A DNA stretch of 64,000 nucleotides, taken from Paenibacillus sp. MMS20-IR301. Lineage in GTDB: Bacteria > Bacillota > Bacilli > Paenibacillales > Paenibacillaceae. Position 1 is the stretch's first letter; every line of letters begins with the position of its first letter. The stretch is from positions 5,214,001-5,278,000 of the forward strand of contig NZ_CP135275.1 in the NCBI RefSeq assembly GCF_032302195.1. Direction: 5' to 3'. The notes under the pieces are model-generated. The model was not told where the DNA came from and made no database searches. It saw nothing but the letters and a program-made list of their open reading frames with translations. This document shows positions 17,936 through 26,722 of the stretch, piece after piece. Made by a program: the position numbers and the translations under genes.

Positions 17936-18415
17936 ATGAGTTTAAGATTTGATTTTGATGCGTCCGCATGGGCAGACTCCAGCTTCCAAACTAAAAAAAT
18001 GGATGAAGATGATTTAAGCTTATTACAAAAATACAATGTCAAAACATGGGATGATAAAGCTTTTACGGACGAGTCCATATTGAAATGGGGGTATTGGACG
18101 ATCAATGATAATCGGGATAGGATATTGAAGGCTATAGGGGGAGGGTCATTTGAAATTCCTGAAATGTATACTTTTATCTACAACGAATTAAAAATAAAAT
18201 TAGAATGCGGCGGCAGCGGAGAACCTGCAAACACCTACAAACGCCATGAAGATCATAGTTACGACCAGCAGATTAATATAAGCAGACTGATTGTCCCCCA
18301 AGAACTGAGTGCATCCATCGATGATATTGCCGCAAGCATTGCAGAGGCTTTAGCTGTTGCGAGCTTTAAATCGGCTAATTTGAACAAAATATCAGTTGTA
18401 TTCCCGAAGCGTTAA
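17936..18415 (+). CDS. Hypothetical protein of unknown family
   Basis: 159 residues, start ATG with GGAGGG 5 nt upstream. It is acidic at the N-terminus, soluble in appearance and lacks membrane segments or a signal peptide. Trp-rich short motifs (FTDESILKWGYWTINDNRDRIL) and a C-terminal helix (DDIAASIAEALAVASF) are the only landmarks. Base composition is more AT-rich than the flanking genes, which could mean transfer. It follows the MBL-fold gene by 20 nt and precedes a bidirectional terminator. I do not recognise it. Confidence 0.75.
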   Translation: MSLRFDFDASAWADSSFQTKKMDEDDLSLLQKYNVKTWDDKAFTDESILKWGYWTINDNRDRILKAIGGGSFEIPEMYTFIYNELKIKLECGGSGEPANTYKRHEDHSYDQQINISRLIVPQELSASIDDIAASIAEALAVASFKSANLNKISVVFPKR

Positions 18416-18446
18416 AGACAGCATTTATCAATCCGCTGCCCAGGCC

Positions 18447-18503
18447 AAAAAAGCCCGTACCCCTTCCCCGCATTTGCGGGGCGCAGCAGTACAGGCTTTT
18501 TGT
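18447..18503. terminator. Bidirectional terminator
   Basis: AAAAAGCCCGTAC at the left and GTACAGGCTTTTT at the right form the outer stem, with an inner CCCCGC/GCGGGG hairpin. A- and T-runs on both sides let it serve the rightward gene ending at 18415 and the leftward cta operon ending at 18523. Confidence 0.9.
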
Positions 18504-18522
18504 GATTTCAGGACAATTCAGA

Positions 18523-18987
18523 CTAGCCGCCCATGATAACCTTCCAGACCGGCAGGGTATGCCCGCCCGGGTAGAATATGTACAGCAGCACATAGACAGC
18601 TACACCCGTAATTGCAGTAACAAACCAGATAACAGCGGTGATCCGCCCCCACTTGCGGTGTTTGGCATATTTGGCCTTGAAGCCCAGCGTCAGCGTAGTG
18701 ATGCCGAATACAGCCGCAACCGTGGCCAGCACAATGTGGAAGATTAAGAAGATATGGTACAGCGTCGACAGTTCATCCGGTCCGCCCCAGGTTGTATTCC
18801 CTACGAATACCGTTCTTGAGGAGTAGACGAGAAAAAAGAGAATTGCCGCTACAGCAGCTGCAATCATTGTCTTCTTGTGCGCTTCGCGCTTGCCTTGAAT
18901 AATTTGTCTCCAGCCGATAGCTACCAGCACCGCACTAATGACGATGAACGATGTACTGATCGTTGGAAACAAGGTGAAAATATCCAT
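18523..18987 (-). CDS. ctaM: DUF420 membrane protein, oxidase assembly factor CtaM
   Basis: 154 residues with five hydrophobic helices (for example STSFIVISAVLVAIG, MIAAAVAAILFFLVYS, IFLIFHIVLATVAAVFG, WGRITAVIWFVTAITGVAVYVLLYIF). Conserved His residues occur in YHIFLIFH and Arg/Lys near KHRKWGR. This is the DUF420 (YozB/CtaM) family, needed for heme-copper oxidase activity in Gram-positives. It is the last gene of the cta operon, 28 nt after ctaG, and precedes the shared terminator. Confidence 0.88.
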   Translation of the reverse strand: MDIFTLFPTISTSFIVISAVLVAIGWRQIIQGKREAHKKTMIAAAVAAILFFLVYSSRTVFVGNTTWGGPDELSTLYHIFLIFHIVLATVAAVFGITTLTLGFKAKYAKHRKWGRITAVIWFVTAITGVAVYVLLYIFYPGGHTLPVWKVIMGG

Positions 18988-19015
18988 GATTATCCCCCTC
19001 GGTACTTACCAGCTC

Positions 19016-19933
19016 TTATAGTTCAGGACCCTCCTCTGCAAGTTCAGAGGCAGGTGCAGACGACTCCGCGTCGTCTTGTCCGTTCTCTTTTTTATACCAA
19101 TGATAGAACACATAAGCAAGCATGGAGGCAAAAATAAATTCCTGGATGAATTTCATCACGATGCCGCCGACCTGCTGGTCTACCTTGGGAGAGAGGGATC
19201 CGAAGAAGCCGGGACCGCCAAAAGCCTGCAGCAGCGCCGCCGGACTCTGCGGTACACAATAGCCCATCGCCATTGCCCAGGTGTTAGGGTCACTATATGT
19301 CGCATACAGGGGGGTGCCCGCAAAAATAATCAGCCCGCAGGCCGGTGTCAGCAGGACCATATTCAAAAAGATGAAGCCGACCTGCCCCAGGCCGCCAAGC
19401 GCCCGGTATTCCGGCAGCGGATTGATCAGATTCCACCACATCAGCCCGGAGGTCAGGAACAGCACAGCATAATACAACCGGTGGACCGTGAAATGCAGCA
19501 TGACATAATCATGGATTACCGGGATATGGTAGAGCGAGAAGAGCCCGTTAAAGAGCAGAGCCGCAACTACAGGCTTCGCGAGAAAAGCAAACCCGCGCAG
19601 CGGATTCACCCGCAGCAGGGCGCGCCAGCACCACCCCGGAATCCCCAGCATAATCAGCGGGACGGCGACAAGATAAGACAAGGCCATACTGACCATATGA
19701 AAGGAGAACAGAATATGCCCGAGCAGACTGATGGGGCCTCCCTGCGCCAGATAGAGGGCTGCCATTCCGCATAAGAACAGCCCCCTCCGCCAGAAGGGGA
19801 CTGCATAACTGCCTGCAAAACGCGGGGACAGCGGTCCAATCAGTACAAAGTAACCGGCGGTCAGCAGAAGCATCAGCGCCAGAAACAGCGGGCTCCATAA
19901 TTCATTGAAGCTGAAATATTGTAATCCCGGCAT
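19016..19933 (-). CDS. ctaG: Cytochrome c oxidase assembly factor CtaG
   Basis: About 305 residues, seven membrane helices, with family features HILFSFHMVSMALSYLVAVPLIMLGIPGW and WWNLINPLPE. CtaG proteins of the caa3_CtaG type help copper delivery or insertion into the oxidase. The ATG at 19933 follows a G-rich ribosome binding site; an in-frame ATG at 20008 would overlap ctaF by about 50 nt and adds a non-membrane tail, so it is rejected. The C-terminus is acidic (AESSAPASELAEEGPEL). It sits between ctaF and ctaM. Confidence 0.93.
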   Translation of the reverse strand: MPGLQYFSFNELWSPLFLALMLLLTAGYFVLIGPLSPRFAGSYAVPFWRRGLFLCGMAALYLAQGGPISLLGHILFSFHMVSMALSYLVAVPLIMLGIPGWCWRALLRVNPLRGFAFLAKPVVAALLFNGLFSLYHIPVIHDYVMLHFTVHRLYYAVLFLTSGLMWWNLINPLPEYRALGGLGQVGFIFLNMVLLTPACGLIIFAGTPLYATYSDPNTWAMAMGYCVPQSPAALLQAFGGPGFFGSLSPKVDQQVGGIVMKFIQEFIFASMLAYVFYHWYKKENGQDDAESSAPASELAEEGPEL

Positions 19934-19958
19934 GACCCCCGAGCCTCCCCCGGCAGAT

Positions 19959-20294
19959 TTAGTCCCACCATACCCAGTACAGCGCCATGATAATGCAGGT
20001 TCCTGCAATGAAAAACCCGCCGAGCATGAAGATAATCGGCATCATATGCCCTTTGTCCTTCAGATGCATCCAGAAGCCCATCTGCAGAATAACCTGCAGC
20101 ACGGCCATCACCAGCAGCAGTATAACGGCAAAGGCGGCGTTCACCCCGCCGGCGGCCACTGCGGCGAAGGCGATCAGTGTCAGGACCACGGAGAAGATGA
20201 AGACGACAATATGCCGCTGCGGCCCTTCCGGGCGGTGTCTGTGCTTCACCGGACCACCGGCCGCAGCATCAGAGGAATGCTGTTTCGCTGCCAT
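19959..20294 (-). CDS. ctaF: Cytochrome c oxidase subunit IV (CtaF)
   Basis: About 111 residues: a His/Arg-rich cytoplasmic N-terminus (KHRHRPEGPQRH) and three membrane helices, with the conserved QMGFWMHLKDKGHMMPIIFM typical of prokaryotic subunit IV. The ATG at 20294 lies 4 nt after the ctaE stop and has AAGGTGGG upstream, so a longer in-frame ATG at 20384 inside ctaE is rejected. It is a structural subunit of the caa3-type oxidase. Confidence 0.9.
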   Translation of the reverse strand: MAAKQHSSDAAAGGPVKHRHRPEGPQRHIVVFIFSVVLTLIAFAAVAAGGVNAAFAVILLLVMAVLQVILQMGFWMHLKDKGHMMPIIFMLGGFFIAGTCIIMALYWVWWD

Positions 20295-20298
20295 ATCT

Positions 20299-20925
20299 TC
20301 ATCCCACCTTCCCGAGGAGGTATACAACCGTGAAGATAAAGACCCACACCACATCAATGAAATGCCAGTACATGGCTGATACATAGATTTTCGGTGCTGT
20401 TACCACCGTTAGTCCCTTATACATTAATTGTCCGATCAGCACCGAAATCCACAGGATCCCGAAGGCGACATGGGCACCGTGGAAGCCGACGAGCGTATAA
20501 AAGGCCGAGCTGAACGCACTCGTAGTCATCCCGAATTCCTCATGCCTGATATACACGCTGAACTCATAGATCTCCAGAATCAGGAAGCTTAAGCCGAGCA
20601 CCACTGTGATCAGCAGCCAGTTTCTTAGCCGGGTGGCGTTACCCCGGTGCATAGCCTGGATAGCGAACACGCTGGTCAGGCTGCTGGCCAGCAGAAGGAA
20701 GGTGGCCGCTGCGACCAGCGGAAGGTGAAACAGTTCATTCGCGGACGGCCCCTCATTCGTCTGATTGCGCAGCGCGAGGAAGGTGGCGAACAGCGTGCCG
20801 AAGAGCACGGCCTCCCCGCCAAGGAACAGCCAGAAGGCCAGCACCTTGTTACGTCCTTCAAGCGTTGCCTTCTCCGGCTCATGCGGCAGTGTCCCGTCAA
20901 CAGATCCGGCATGTGCTGTAGTCAT
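20299..20925 (-). CDS. ctaE: Cytochrome c oxidase subunit III (CtaE)
   Basis: 208 residues, five membrane helices, with subunit III landmarks (FLGGEAVLFGTLFATFLALR, YTLVGFHGAHVAFGILW, YWHFIDVVWVFIFTVVYLL). The start has GGAAGGAAGGTGA immediately upstream, 6 nt after ctaD. Subunit III stabilises the catalytic core. It is in the order ctaC-D-E-F-G-M seen in Bacillus. Confidence 0.95.
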   Translation of the reverse strand: MTTAHAGSVDGTLPHEPEKATLEGRNKVLAFWLFLGGEAVLFGTLFATFLALRNQTNEGPSANELFHLPLVAAATFLLLASSLTSVFAIQAMHRGNATRLRNWLLITVVLGLSFLILEIYEFSVYIRHEEFGMTTSAFSSAFYTLVGFHGAHVAFGILWISVLIGQLMYKGLTVVTAPKIYVSAMYWHFIDVVWVFIFTVVYLLGKVG

Positions 20926-20931
20926 ATCCGC

Positions 20932-22848
20932 TCACCTTCCTTCCAGCTCTTCAGGCTCAATATGCCAGCCGTGATCATCGATTAACGACCGCAGCAGCAT
21001 CGAACCGAAGGTAATCAAGAGACCCAGTGCCGTAACGATATAGTTGTTGAAAAGAAAGCTCATAATGTCGCTGCCGAACTCGTCACGGCTGAACATGAAG
21101 CCCAGTCCCGCAATGAAGATGCCGACTGACATCAGGAAAGGCAGGATGGTCGCCGACGGCATATGAATCGGCCCTACCGGCTCAGAAGGAGTCATCCCCT
21201 TGTGGCCGGCCATCTTTTCCTTCCAGAAGGCATCCAGCCCCCGGACCAGCGGTGTCTGCTTGAAGTTATACTCCGGCGGCGGCGAAGGAATTGTCCATTC
21301 CAGCGTCCGCCCGTCTTCCCACGGGTCATCAGCCGCGTCTAGAGGCCGGCGTGAAGTGAGGAAGATATTCGCCAGGAAGATGATCATGCCAACACCCATC
21401 AGCATCGCACCTACAGTACTGACCAGATTCAGCGTATCGAACTGCTGATTCGGCAGGTACGTGAACACGCGGCGCTGCATGCCCATCAGCCCGAGGAAAT
21501 GCTGCACGAAGAATGTCAGATGGAAGCCGATAATAAAGGTCCAGAAGGTCCACTTGCCCAGCCGCTCGCTCAGCATCCGCCCGAACATCTTAGGCCACCA
21601 GTAATGCAGGCCGGCGAACAGCCCGAGCACCAGGCCGCCGACAATGACGTAGTGGAAATGCGCTACCACGAAATACGTATCATGGAACTGGAAATCGGCA
21701 GGTGCGGAAGCCAGCATGACCCCCGTTACACCGCCCATTGTGAAGGTGGGAATGAACCCCGCTGCGAACAGGTTAGGGGTGGTGAAGCGCACCTGTCCGC
21801 CCCACATCGTGAACAGCCAGTTGAAAATCTTGATCCCCGTCGGAATTGCAATCAGCATGGTAGAGACCGAGAATAGCGCATTGGCTACCGGTCCGAGGCC
21901 CGTAGTGAACATATGATGCGCCCAGACCATGAAGCCGAGGAAGGCGATCAGAATGGTCGCAAAGACCATCGAGCTGTAGCCGAACAATCTTTTGCGTGAA
22001 AAGGTTGGAATGACCTCGGAGATAACCCCGAAGGCCGGGAGAATCAGAATATACACCTCGGGATGGCCGAAGATCCAGAAGATATGCTGCCAGAGCACCG
22101 GATTACCGCCGCCGGCCACGTCAAAGAATTTAGCTTCCAGAATCCGGTCGAAGGTTAGCAGGACAAGCCCTACAGTAATTGCGGGGAACGCAAACAGAAT
22201 AATAGCTGAGGTGATAAAAGTAGCCCAGGCAAACATCGGCATCCGCATGAATGACATGCCCGGGGCGCGCATGGTGATGATCGTAGCCAGGAAATTAATC
22301 CCGCCAATCAGGGTGCCAAGACCGGCAATCTGCAGCCCGATGGTATAAAAATCTACTCCGTGGGTGGCGCTGTAGCTGGTGCTTGAGAGCGGGGTGTAAG
22401 CAGTCCAGCCTGCATCGGGCGCACCGCCCATCACCCAGCTGAGGTTAAGGAGAATGCCGCCGAACAGGAAGGTCCAGAAGCCGAGCGCATTCAGAAAAGG
22501 AAAGGCAACATCGCGCGCACCGATCTGCAGCGGAATGACCGCATTCATCAGGGCAAAAATAACCGGCATGACACCAAGAAAGATCATCGTCGTGCCGTGC
22601 ATCGTGATCAGCTCGTTGAAGGTCTGGGCATCCAGAAAGGTATTCATCGGCTTGATCAGCTGAATCCGGATCAGAATCGCTTCTAAGCCCCCGATGCCGA
22701 AGAAGATGCCGCCGGCCCAGAGATACAGTATGGCAATCTTTTTGTGATCGACGGTGGTAATCCAGTCCATAATCCCGGTGTGCCGCTTCACGCTGTGGCC
22801 GGACTTCAAGGGCTGGGAGGGATGCAAGGATTGCGCTGCTTGAGCCAA
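20932..22848 (-). CDS. ctaD: Cytochrome c oxidase subunit I (CtaD)
   Basis: 638 residues with twelve core helices plus C-terminal ones. The heme and CuB ligands are visible: His in ITMHGTTMIF, HPEVYILILPAFG, WAHHMFTTGL and the His pair in VVAHFHYVIVGG. This is the catalytic subunit that reduces O2 to water and pumps protons. The extra C-terminal domain after residue 530 is usual in Bacillales caa3 oxidases. It follows ctaC by 58 nt. Confidence 0.97.
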   Translation of the reverse strand: MAQAAQSLHPSQPLKSGHSVKRHTGIMDWITTVDHKKIAILYLWAGGIFFGIGGLEAILIRIQLIKPMNTFLDAQTFNELITMHGTTMIFLGVMPVIFALMNAVIPLQIGARDVAFPFLNALGFWTFLFGGILLNLSWVMGGAPDAGWTAYTPLSSTSYSATHGVDFYTIGLQIAGLGTLIGGINFLATIITMRAPGMSFMRMPMFAWATFITSAIILFAFPAITVGLVLLTFDRILEAKFFDVAGGGNPVLWQHIFWIFGHPEVYILILPAFGVISEVIPTFSRKRLFGYSSMVFATILIAFLGFMVWAHHMFTTGLGPVANALFSVSTMLIAIPTGIKIFNWLFTMWGGQVRFTTPNLFAAGFIPTFTMGGVTGVMLASAPADFQFHDTYFVVAHFHYVIVGGLVLGLFAGLHYWWPKMFGRMLSERLGKWTFWTFIIGFHLTFFVQHFLGLMGMQRRVFTYLPNQQFDTLNLVSTVGAMLMGVGMIIFLANIFLTSRRPLDAADDPWEDGRTLEWTIPSPPPEYNFKQTPLVRGLDAFWKEKMAGHKGMTPSEPVGPIHMPSATILPFLMSVGIFIAGLGFMFSRDEFGSDIMSFLFNNYIVTALGLLITFGSMLLRSLIDDHGWHIEPEELEGR

Positions 22849-22906
22849 GGTACGTACCCCCTTTTCAAATATGCTGCTTCCGCTTCAGGCTATAGGCTAT
22901 CCGGCT

Positions 22907-23956
22907 TCAGTCCAGTGTGTAGCCGGCCAGATACTCGGCAATACCGTCGATTTCTTCATCGGTCAGCCCCAGATCCTTGGGATTCGGCATGGTATTGCCG
23001 GGCTTGACGCTTTGCGGATCATGCAGCCAGGTCTTCAGATTCTCCTCTACAGGCGCACCGTCCACACGGGTATCATCATTGAGCAGAATACCGGCAACGG
23101 ATTCACGGGAGCCAATCCCCGTCAGATTGGGAGCAACCGAGGAGGCAGGCATGCTGCCCACCGCATGGCAGGTCAGACACTGCGATTTGAACTTCTCGGC
23201 AAGCACCGGGTCCTCCGGCAGCACCGACTCTGGAGCCTTCATCGAAGCGAGCCAGTCTTCAAAGGCAGCTTCACTGACGGACTTCACCTTGAACTCCATG
23301 AACCCGTGGGACGGCCCGCACAGCTCTGCGCATTTGCCGCGGTAAACGCCTTCATTCGGCGCGCTGAAGCTGAAGCGGTTCACTGTCCCGTCAGGGTTGG
23401 TATCCATTTTGCCGGAGAGGGAGGGTACCCAGAAGGAATGCAGCACATCCTTGGTGCTCAGCTCAAAGGCTATATCCTTGCCTGCCGGAATCACCAGATC
23501 CTGCGCGGTTGTCACCCCGTAATCGGTATATTCAAACTCCCACCAGTACTGATGGCCGGTTACCTTAACTTGAATGGCATCCTTGTCATCTGAATGGTCA
23601 TTCCCTGCAGCAAAGACCGCCTTCACTGTGGGAACCGCCAGTATAATTACGAGAATAAGCGGGATAACCGTCCACAGCACCTCCAGCTTGAAGCTGCCTT
23701 CCACCTGCTTCGGAATCTCCTGCTGGCCCGGCTTGCGGCGGAAGCGTATCCACACATACGCCGAAATGGAGAAAACGATGAGGAGCACCACGATCATGAT
23801 TGTGATCGACAGCTTCATCAGAGCAAACGAGCTTTCCGCTGCGGGCCCCTGCGGTCTGAGTACCGACAAGTCCTCCCGCCCGCATCCGGCAAGAATGAGT
23901 CCAAGCGCTGCTGTCATGAGAAGAAGCCGCCTTCCAGCCTGCCACGTTTTCATCAT
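22907..23956 (-). CDS. ctaC: Cytochrome c oxidase subunit II with fused cytochrome c (CtaC)
   Basis: About 349 residues. A lipoprotein signal (LILAGCG) and two membrane helices are followed by the CuA domain (GKCAELCGPSHGFM supplies Cys, Cys, His and Met) and a C-terminal cytochrome c domain with the heme site CLTCH and an axial Met in GNTMPNP. The fused cytochrome identifies the caa3 type, which takes electrons from the bc complex. The ATG at 23956 has GGGGT upstream; a more distant in-frame ATG at 24007 would precede the lipoprotein signal by 17 extra residues. First gene of the operon. Confidence 0.95.
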   Translation of the reverse strand: MMKTWQAGRRLLLMTAALGLILAGCGREDLSVLRPQGPAAESSFALMKLSITIMIVVLLIVFSISAYVWIRFRRKPGQQEIPKQVEGSFKLEVLWTVIPLILVIILAVPTVKAVFAAGNDHSDDKDAIQVKVTGHQYWWEFEYTDYGVTTAQDLVIPAGKDIAFELSTKDVLHSFWVPSLSGKMDTNPDGTVNRFSFSAPNEGVYRGKCAELCGPSHGFMEFKVKSVSEAAFEDWLASMKAPESVLPEDPVLAEKFKSQCLTCHAVGSMPASSVAPNLTGIGSRESVAGILLNDDTRVDGAPVEENLKTWLHDPQSVKPGNTMPNPKDLGLTDEEIDGIAEYLAGYTLD

Positions 23957-24024
23957 TGATCTACCCCGCTTTTCCCGAATTCGTAGATTAGAGTATTTTC
24001 CTGTCAATTATAACAATCACTATT

Positions 24025-24053
24025 AATATAAGTTCGCTCCATCATTTTGTCAA
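24025..24053 (-). promoter_or_regulatory. Sigma-A type promoter of the cta operon
   Basis: Minus-strand TTGACA (24053-24048) and TATATT (24030-24025) with a 17-base spacer, about 70 nt upstream of ctaC. A second TTGACA about 50 nt further upstream has only a poor -10. Confidence 0.75.
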
Positions 24054-24114
24054 TCGTTCACAACAATTTCACAAAATCATTTTGAAAACAGAAAAAGCTT
24101 GTCAATACTGATTT

Positions 24115-24128
24115 TAAAAGCGCTTTCA
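24115..24128 (-). promoter_or_regulatory. CcpA catabolite-response element (cre)
   Basis: The minus strand reads TGAAAGCGCTTTTA, one mismatch from the cre consensus. It lies upstream of the ctaC promoter. Bacillus subtilis ctaCDEF is under CcpA control, which supports the assignment. Confidence 0.7.
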
Positions 24129-24156
24129 AATTTTACTTAAGTTGTGTTAAAATCAA

Positions 24157-24170
24157 TTAAAGCGCATTCA
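24157..24170 (-). promoter_or_regulatory. Second cre-like site
   Basis: The minus strand reads TGAATGCGCTTTAA, 42 bp from the first cre. It is a weaker match, but the central GCGC and flanks fit. The two sites together suggest graded carbon control of oxidase synthesis. Confidence 0.5.
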
Positions 24171-24243
24171 ATTTAATTTGTGTCCAAAAGTTCATTTGAC
24201 TGAATTGCCCTCTTTGGAAACACTAATCGGGCCCTGACATACA

Positions 24244-24302
24244 AAATAACCCCACAAAGTGGAGCTTTGGCTTCGAGGTCAACTCAGGTACTTTGCGGGG
24301 AC
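24244..24302. repeat. Dispersed hairpin repeat (AAATAACCCCACAA family), copy 1
   Basis: It starts AAATAACCCCACAAAGTGGAG and ends ACTTTGCGGGG; CCCCACAAAGT and ACTTTGCGGGG are inverse complements with one mismatch. A diverged copy lies at 61333-61380. It is not tied to a gene end here and looks like a mobile or structured intergenic repeat. Confidence 0.6.
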
Positions 24303-24316
24303 CCCGGAATATATAA

Positions 24317-24362
24317 CAAAAAAAACCGCTTCCTGCAGCAGTAGGCTGCCCGGGCACGGTTT
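24317..24362 (-). terminator. Probable terminator of the 62-residue protein gene
   Basis: On the minus strand AAACCG and CGGTTT enclose an inner GC-rich hairpin, and a run of eight or more T follows. It lies about 80 nt after the stop at 24440. Confidence 0.75.
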
Positions 24363-24439
24363 ATGAGAATCCTCATGGATGTTATTGCACAAAATGTGTT
24401 GTCACCAGAAAGTAAAAGCCGAACAATCCTATCTGTCGT

Positions 24440-24628
24440 TTAGGAAACGGATGAATTCATTCTTACCAGCTCATGCTCCACAACCATGGTTAGCTCTTCT
24501 TCATAGCCTCCCGTGATCCGATACTTCCGGACGTACTCCTTCACAAATTTCTTGGGATCTTTGGGCCGGAAAATGCGTGTCATTTCCCGTAGACTTTCCT
24601 TGACTTCGTTATGACCTTTACTTGCCAT
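24440..24628 (-). CDS. Small hypothetical protein
   Basis: A 62-residue soluble, charged protein (IFRPKDPKKFVKEYVRKYR, then GGYEEELTMVVEHELVRM). The ATG at 24628 has GGGAGGG upstream with good spacing; an ATG at 24682 has none and adds a non-conserved leader. No domain is recognised. A long leader of about 250 nt with hairpins precedes it, and a terminator follows, so it is a single-gene unit. Confidence 0.7.
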   Translation of the reverse strand: MASKGHNEVKESLREMTRIFRPKDPKKFVKEYVRKYRITGGYEEELTMVVEHELVRMNSSVS

Positions 24629-24682
24629 GATCAGTTCCCTCCCAAAACATTGAAAATGAATGCTCCGTTGTAGAGAATGCAT

Positions 24683-24930
24683 GATGAAAAGTCCGCCGTA
24701 ACTTCGAAATGCAAGTTAAGAAACCATTACACATACGTGGCTTGCATTATCCGCCTTGACTGCCCTCCGGTATTACTAGAAAGCACTCCTGATGGTGAAG
24801 CAGGTTCGTCGTGATTTGGGCTGAGAGTAAGGTTGTCTCAGAGTATAGACACCTTGACACTTTAGTTACCCGAAGAGCCACTTGCTGAATCACTCCTTTC
24901 GGGCCTTATCGCTTTATTGTATCATATTCC
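24683..24930 (-). other. Hairpin-rich untranslated leader, possible structured RNA
   Basis: On the minus strand a CCCGAA/TTCGGG hairpin (about 24908-24872) is followed by AAGGTGTCT pairing with AGACAACCTT (about 24858-24831) and further short stems, before the gene at 24628. No known riboswitch consensus (SAM, FMN, TPP, lysine, cobalamin, GEMM, T-box) was recognised. Confidence 0.35.
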
Positions 24931-25145
24931 AGTCCAAGTTCCACCTTTCCATGTAAAATATGCGAATGGAAATTTTTTATACACCCTTAATCCTTTGGCT
25001 AAATTATAGCGTATGCTTTCTGTCAGCCCGAAGAACCTGTTATTAGTCTACCCAGTGCTGCAGAGATTACCCTGAGCGGACCCTGCCGAAGCTCATACTT
25101 TGCCGGTCAGCTTCATAGGCTCATAGTGAAGAAGGCAGATGAGCC

Positions 25146-25520
25146 ATGCCTTTCTTCTCCAATCCAAGGAGAGTGAGCCTATTGTCCCCATTCCGATCAT
25201 CCACCGGACTGCCTGATCATTTTGCCGCCGCCCTATGCTATATCTTCCCGTTTATTGGTGCCATCCTATTCCTCGCGCTGGAGAAACGGAGCCGCTTCGT
25301 GCTCTTCCATTCCCTGCAGTCCCTTATCACCTTCGGGGCACTGATGATTATCCATGTATTAAGCGGATTCATTCCGCTGCTCGGTCCGCTGCTGGGAGCT
25401 GTAGTCTCTCTGTGCAGCTTCGCAGTCTGGCTACTCATGATCTACCATGCGCTGGGCGGAAGATGGTTCAAGCTGCCCTGGGCGGGTTCCATTGCCGAAA
25501 GCCAGCTCCGGCAGCTGTAG
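25146..25520 (+). CDS. DUF4870/Tic20-like membrane protein
   Basis: About 124 residues with three helices. The core DHFAAALCYIFPFIGAILFLALEKRSRFVLFHSLQSL is the pattern of small DUF4870 proteins, where a basic FVRFH-like motif separates the first two helices. The start is uncertain: ATG at 25146 has a weak GAAGG, while a TTG at 25182 has AAGGAG 10 nt upstream and would drop 12 residues. Function of the family is not established. It precedes the lipid kinase gene by 85 nt. Confidence 0.75.
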   Translation: MPFFSNPRRVSLLSPFRSSTGLPDHFAAALCYIFPFIGAILFLALEKRSRFVLFHSLQSLITFGALMIIHVLSGFIPLLGPLLGAVVSLCSFAVWLLMIYHALGGRWFKLPWAGSIAESQLRQL

Positions 25521-25605
25521 CCCGGCGAAAAAGATTCCCTTTTGCCTGTCCTCTCCGTACAATGGAATCAGGACATACAGGAATCTACAGGCTGGAGGAA
25601 CATCC

Positions 25606-26559
25606 ATGTATTTATTGATCATAAACTCCCGTTCCGGCGGGGGAGCGGGTCTGCGGACCTGGCACACCGTGGAAGTCCTGCTGCAGGCACGGGGCGTTCC
25701 CTATGAGCCCTTGTTCACGCAAAGCGCAGACAGCGCCGAGAGCCAGGTGCTCCACGCCCTGGCCCGCCGCGAGGACTGGCGCGCCGCCATCGTGATCGGC
25801 GGGGACGGCACGATCCACAGCGTGCTCGGTGCGCTGCGGCGCCGGGGGGTACCGCTGGCGGTGATTCCCGCCGGCTCCGGCAATGACACCGCGCGGGGCT
25901 TCAGCATCCCGCTGACACCTGAGGCCGCTCTGGACAATGCGCTGCAGGACCGCTGCCTCGAAGCCGATCTGCTCTCGAATGCAGGCGGACTCACCCTGAC
26001 CGCCGTAGCCAGCGGCTTCGACGCCCAGGTGGCCGTCAACGTGAATACCAGCCGGTATAAGCGGCTGTGTAATGCCGTCGGCGCCGGCCGGCTGGCTTAT
26101 ATCATCGGCATTCTGCATACGCTAATCACCTTCAAGCCCTGCCGCGTAAGCGTAACCTGCGACGGCAAGGAGCAGGCCTTCGACCGGGCGTGGCTGGTCT
26201 CGGTCTGCAACCTGCCGAGCTACGGCGGCGGACTGCTGATCTGCCCGCAGGCGGAATCAGGCGACGGCCTGCTTGACGTCTGCGTGGTCCACGGGGTAAG
26301 CCGCGGGCAATTGCTGCGGCTGTTCCCGACGGTGGTGAAGGGCAAGCATGTGGCGCTGCCCTATGTCACCATGCTGCGCGGACGCAGCGTAGCCGTCCAC
26401 TTCGCGCAGCCGCGCCATGCCATCGGCGACGGCGAGGCCCTCGGCACCGCGCCGCTGGCCGTGCGCTGCGAGCCGGGGGCGCTGCGCGTGCTGTCGCCGC
26501 TGGCGGCTGCAGCGGGCGCTGCTGGCGCAGCCGGCGGGTCCTGCCACGCCAGCGGCTAG
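25606..26559 (+). CDS. Diacylglycerol/lipid kinase family protein (DagK/BmrU type)
   Basis: 317 residues. The N-terminal DAGK catalytic domain has the nucleotide loop GGDGTIHSVLGAL and PAGSGNDTARG; the C-terminal beta-sandwich (about 130-300) has CDGKEQAFDRAWLVSVCNLPSYGGGL and GDGLLDVCVV. The family phosphorylates diacylglycerol or related lipids at the membrane. ATG 25606 has GGAGG at good spacing. The last third is very GC-rich (many GCGGGC and CCGCGC runs) compared with neighbours, and the C-terminus degenerates into an Ala/Gly-rich tail. A terminator follows. Confidence 0.88.
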   Translation: MYLLIINSRSGGGAGLRTWHTVEVLLQARGVPYEPLFTQSADSAESQVLHALARREDWRAAIVIGGDGTIHSVLGALRRRGVPLAVIPAGSGNDTARGFSIPLTPEAALDNALQDRCLEADLLSNAGGLTLTAVASGFDAQVAVNVNTSRYKRLCNAVGAGRLAYIIGILHTLITFKPCRVSVTCDGKEQAFDRAWLVSVCNLPSYGGGLLICPQAESGDGLLDVCVVHGVSRGQLLRLFPTVVKGKHVALPYVTMLRGRSVAVHFAQPRHAIGDGEALGTAPLAVRCEPGALRVLSPLAAAAGAAGAAGGSCHASG

Positions 26560-26673
26560 GAAGGGCCTGGCGGCATGCCGGGCGCCCGCGGGCTAGGCGC
26601 GGCCAGGCCTTGAGAGGCCAGGCCTGCGCCGGAGCCGCACCAGCGGCTTTCCGGCATTCCAGCCACGGGTGTG

Positions 26674-26722
26674 CCCCCTTGCGGACTGAGAGGACCTTAT
26701 CCTCCCCGGCAAGGGGGTTTTT
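26674..26722 (+). terminator. Terminator after the lipid kinase gene
   Basis: CCCCCTTGC (26674-26682) pairs with GCAAGGGGG (26709-26717), followed by five T. The loop carries one copy of the GCGGACTGA repeat. Confidence 0.8.

Noticed and set aside
24683-24930. Known riboswitch upstream of the 62-residue protein gene
   Set aside because: Checked by eye against SAM, FMN, TPP, lysine, cobalamin, glycine, ykkC, ydaO and GEMM cores; none fits.
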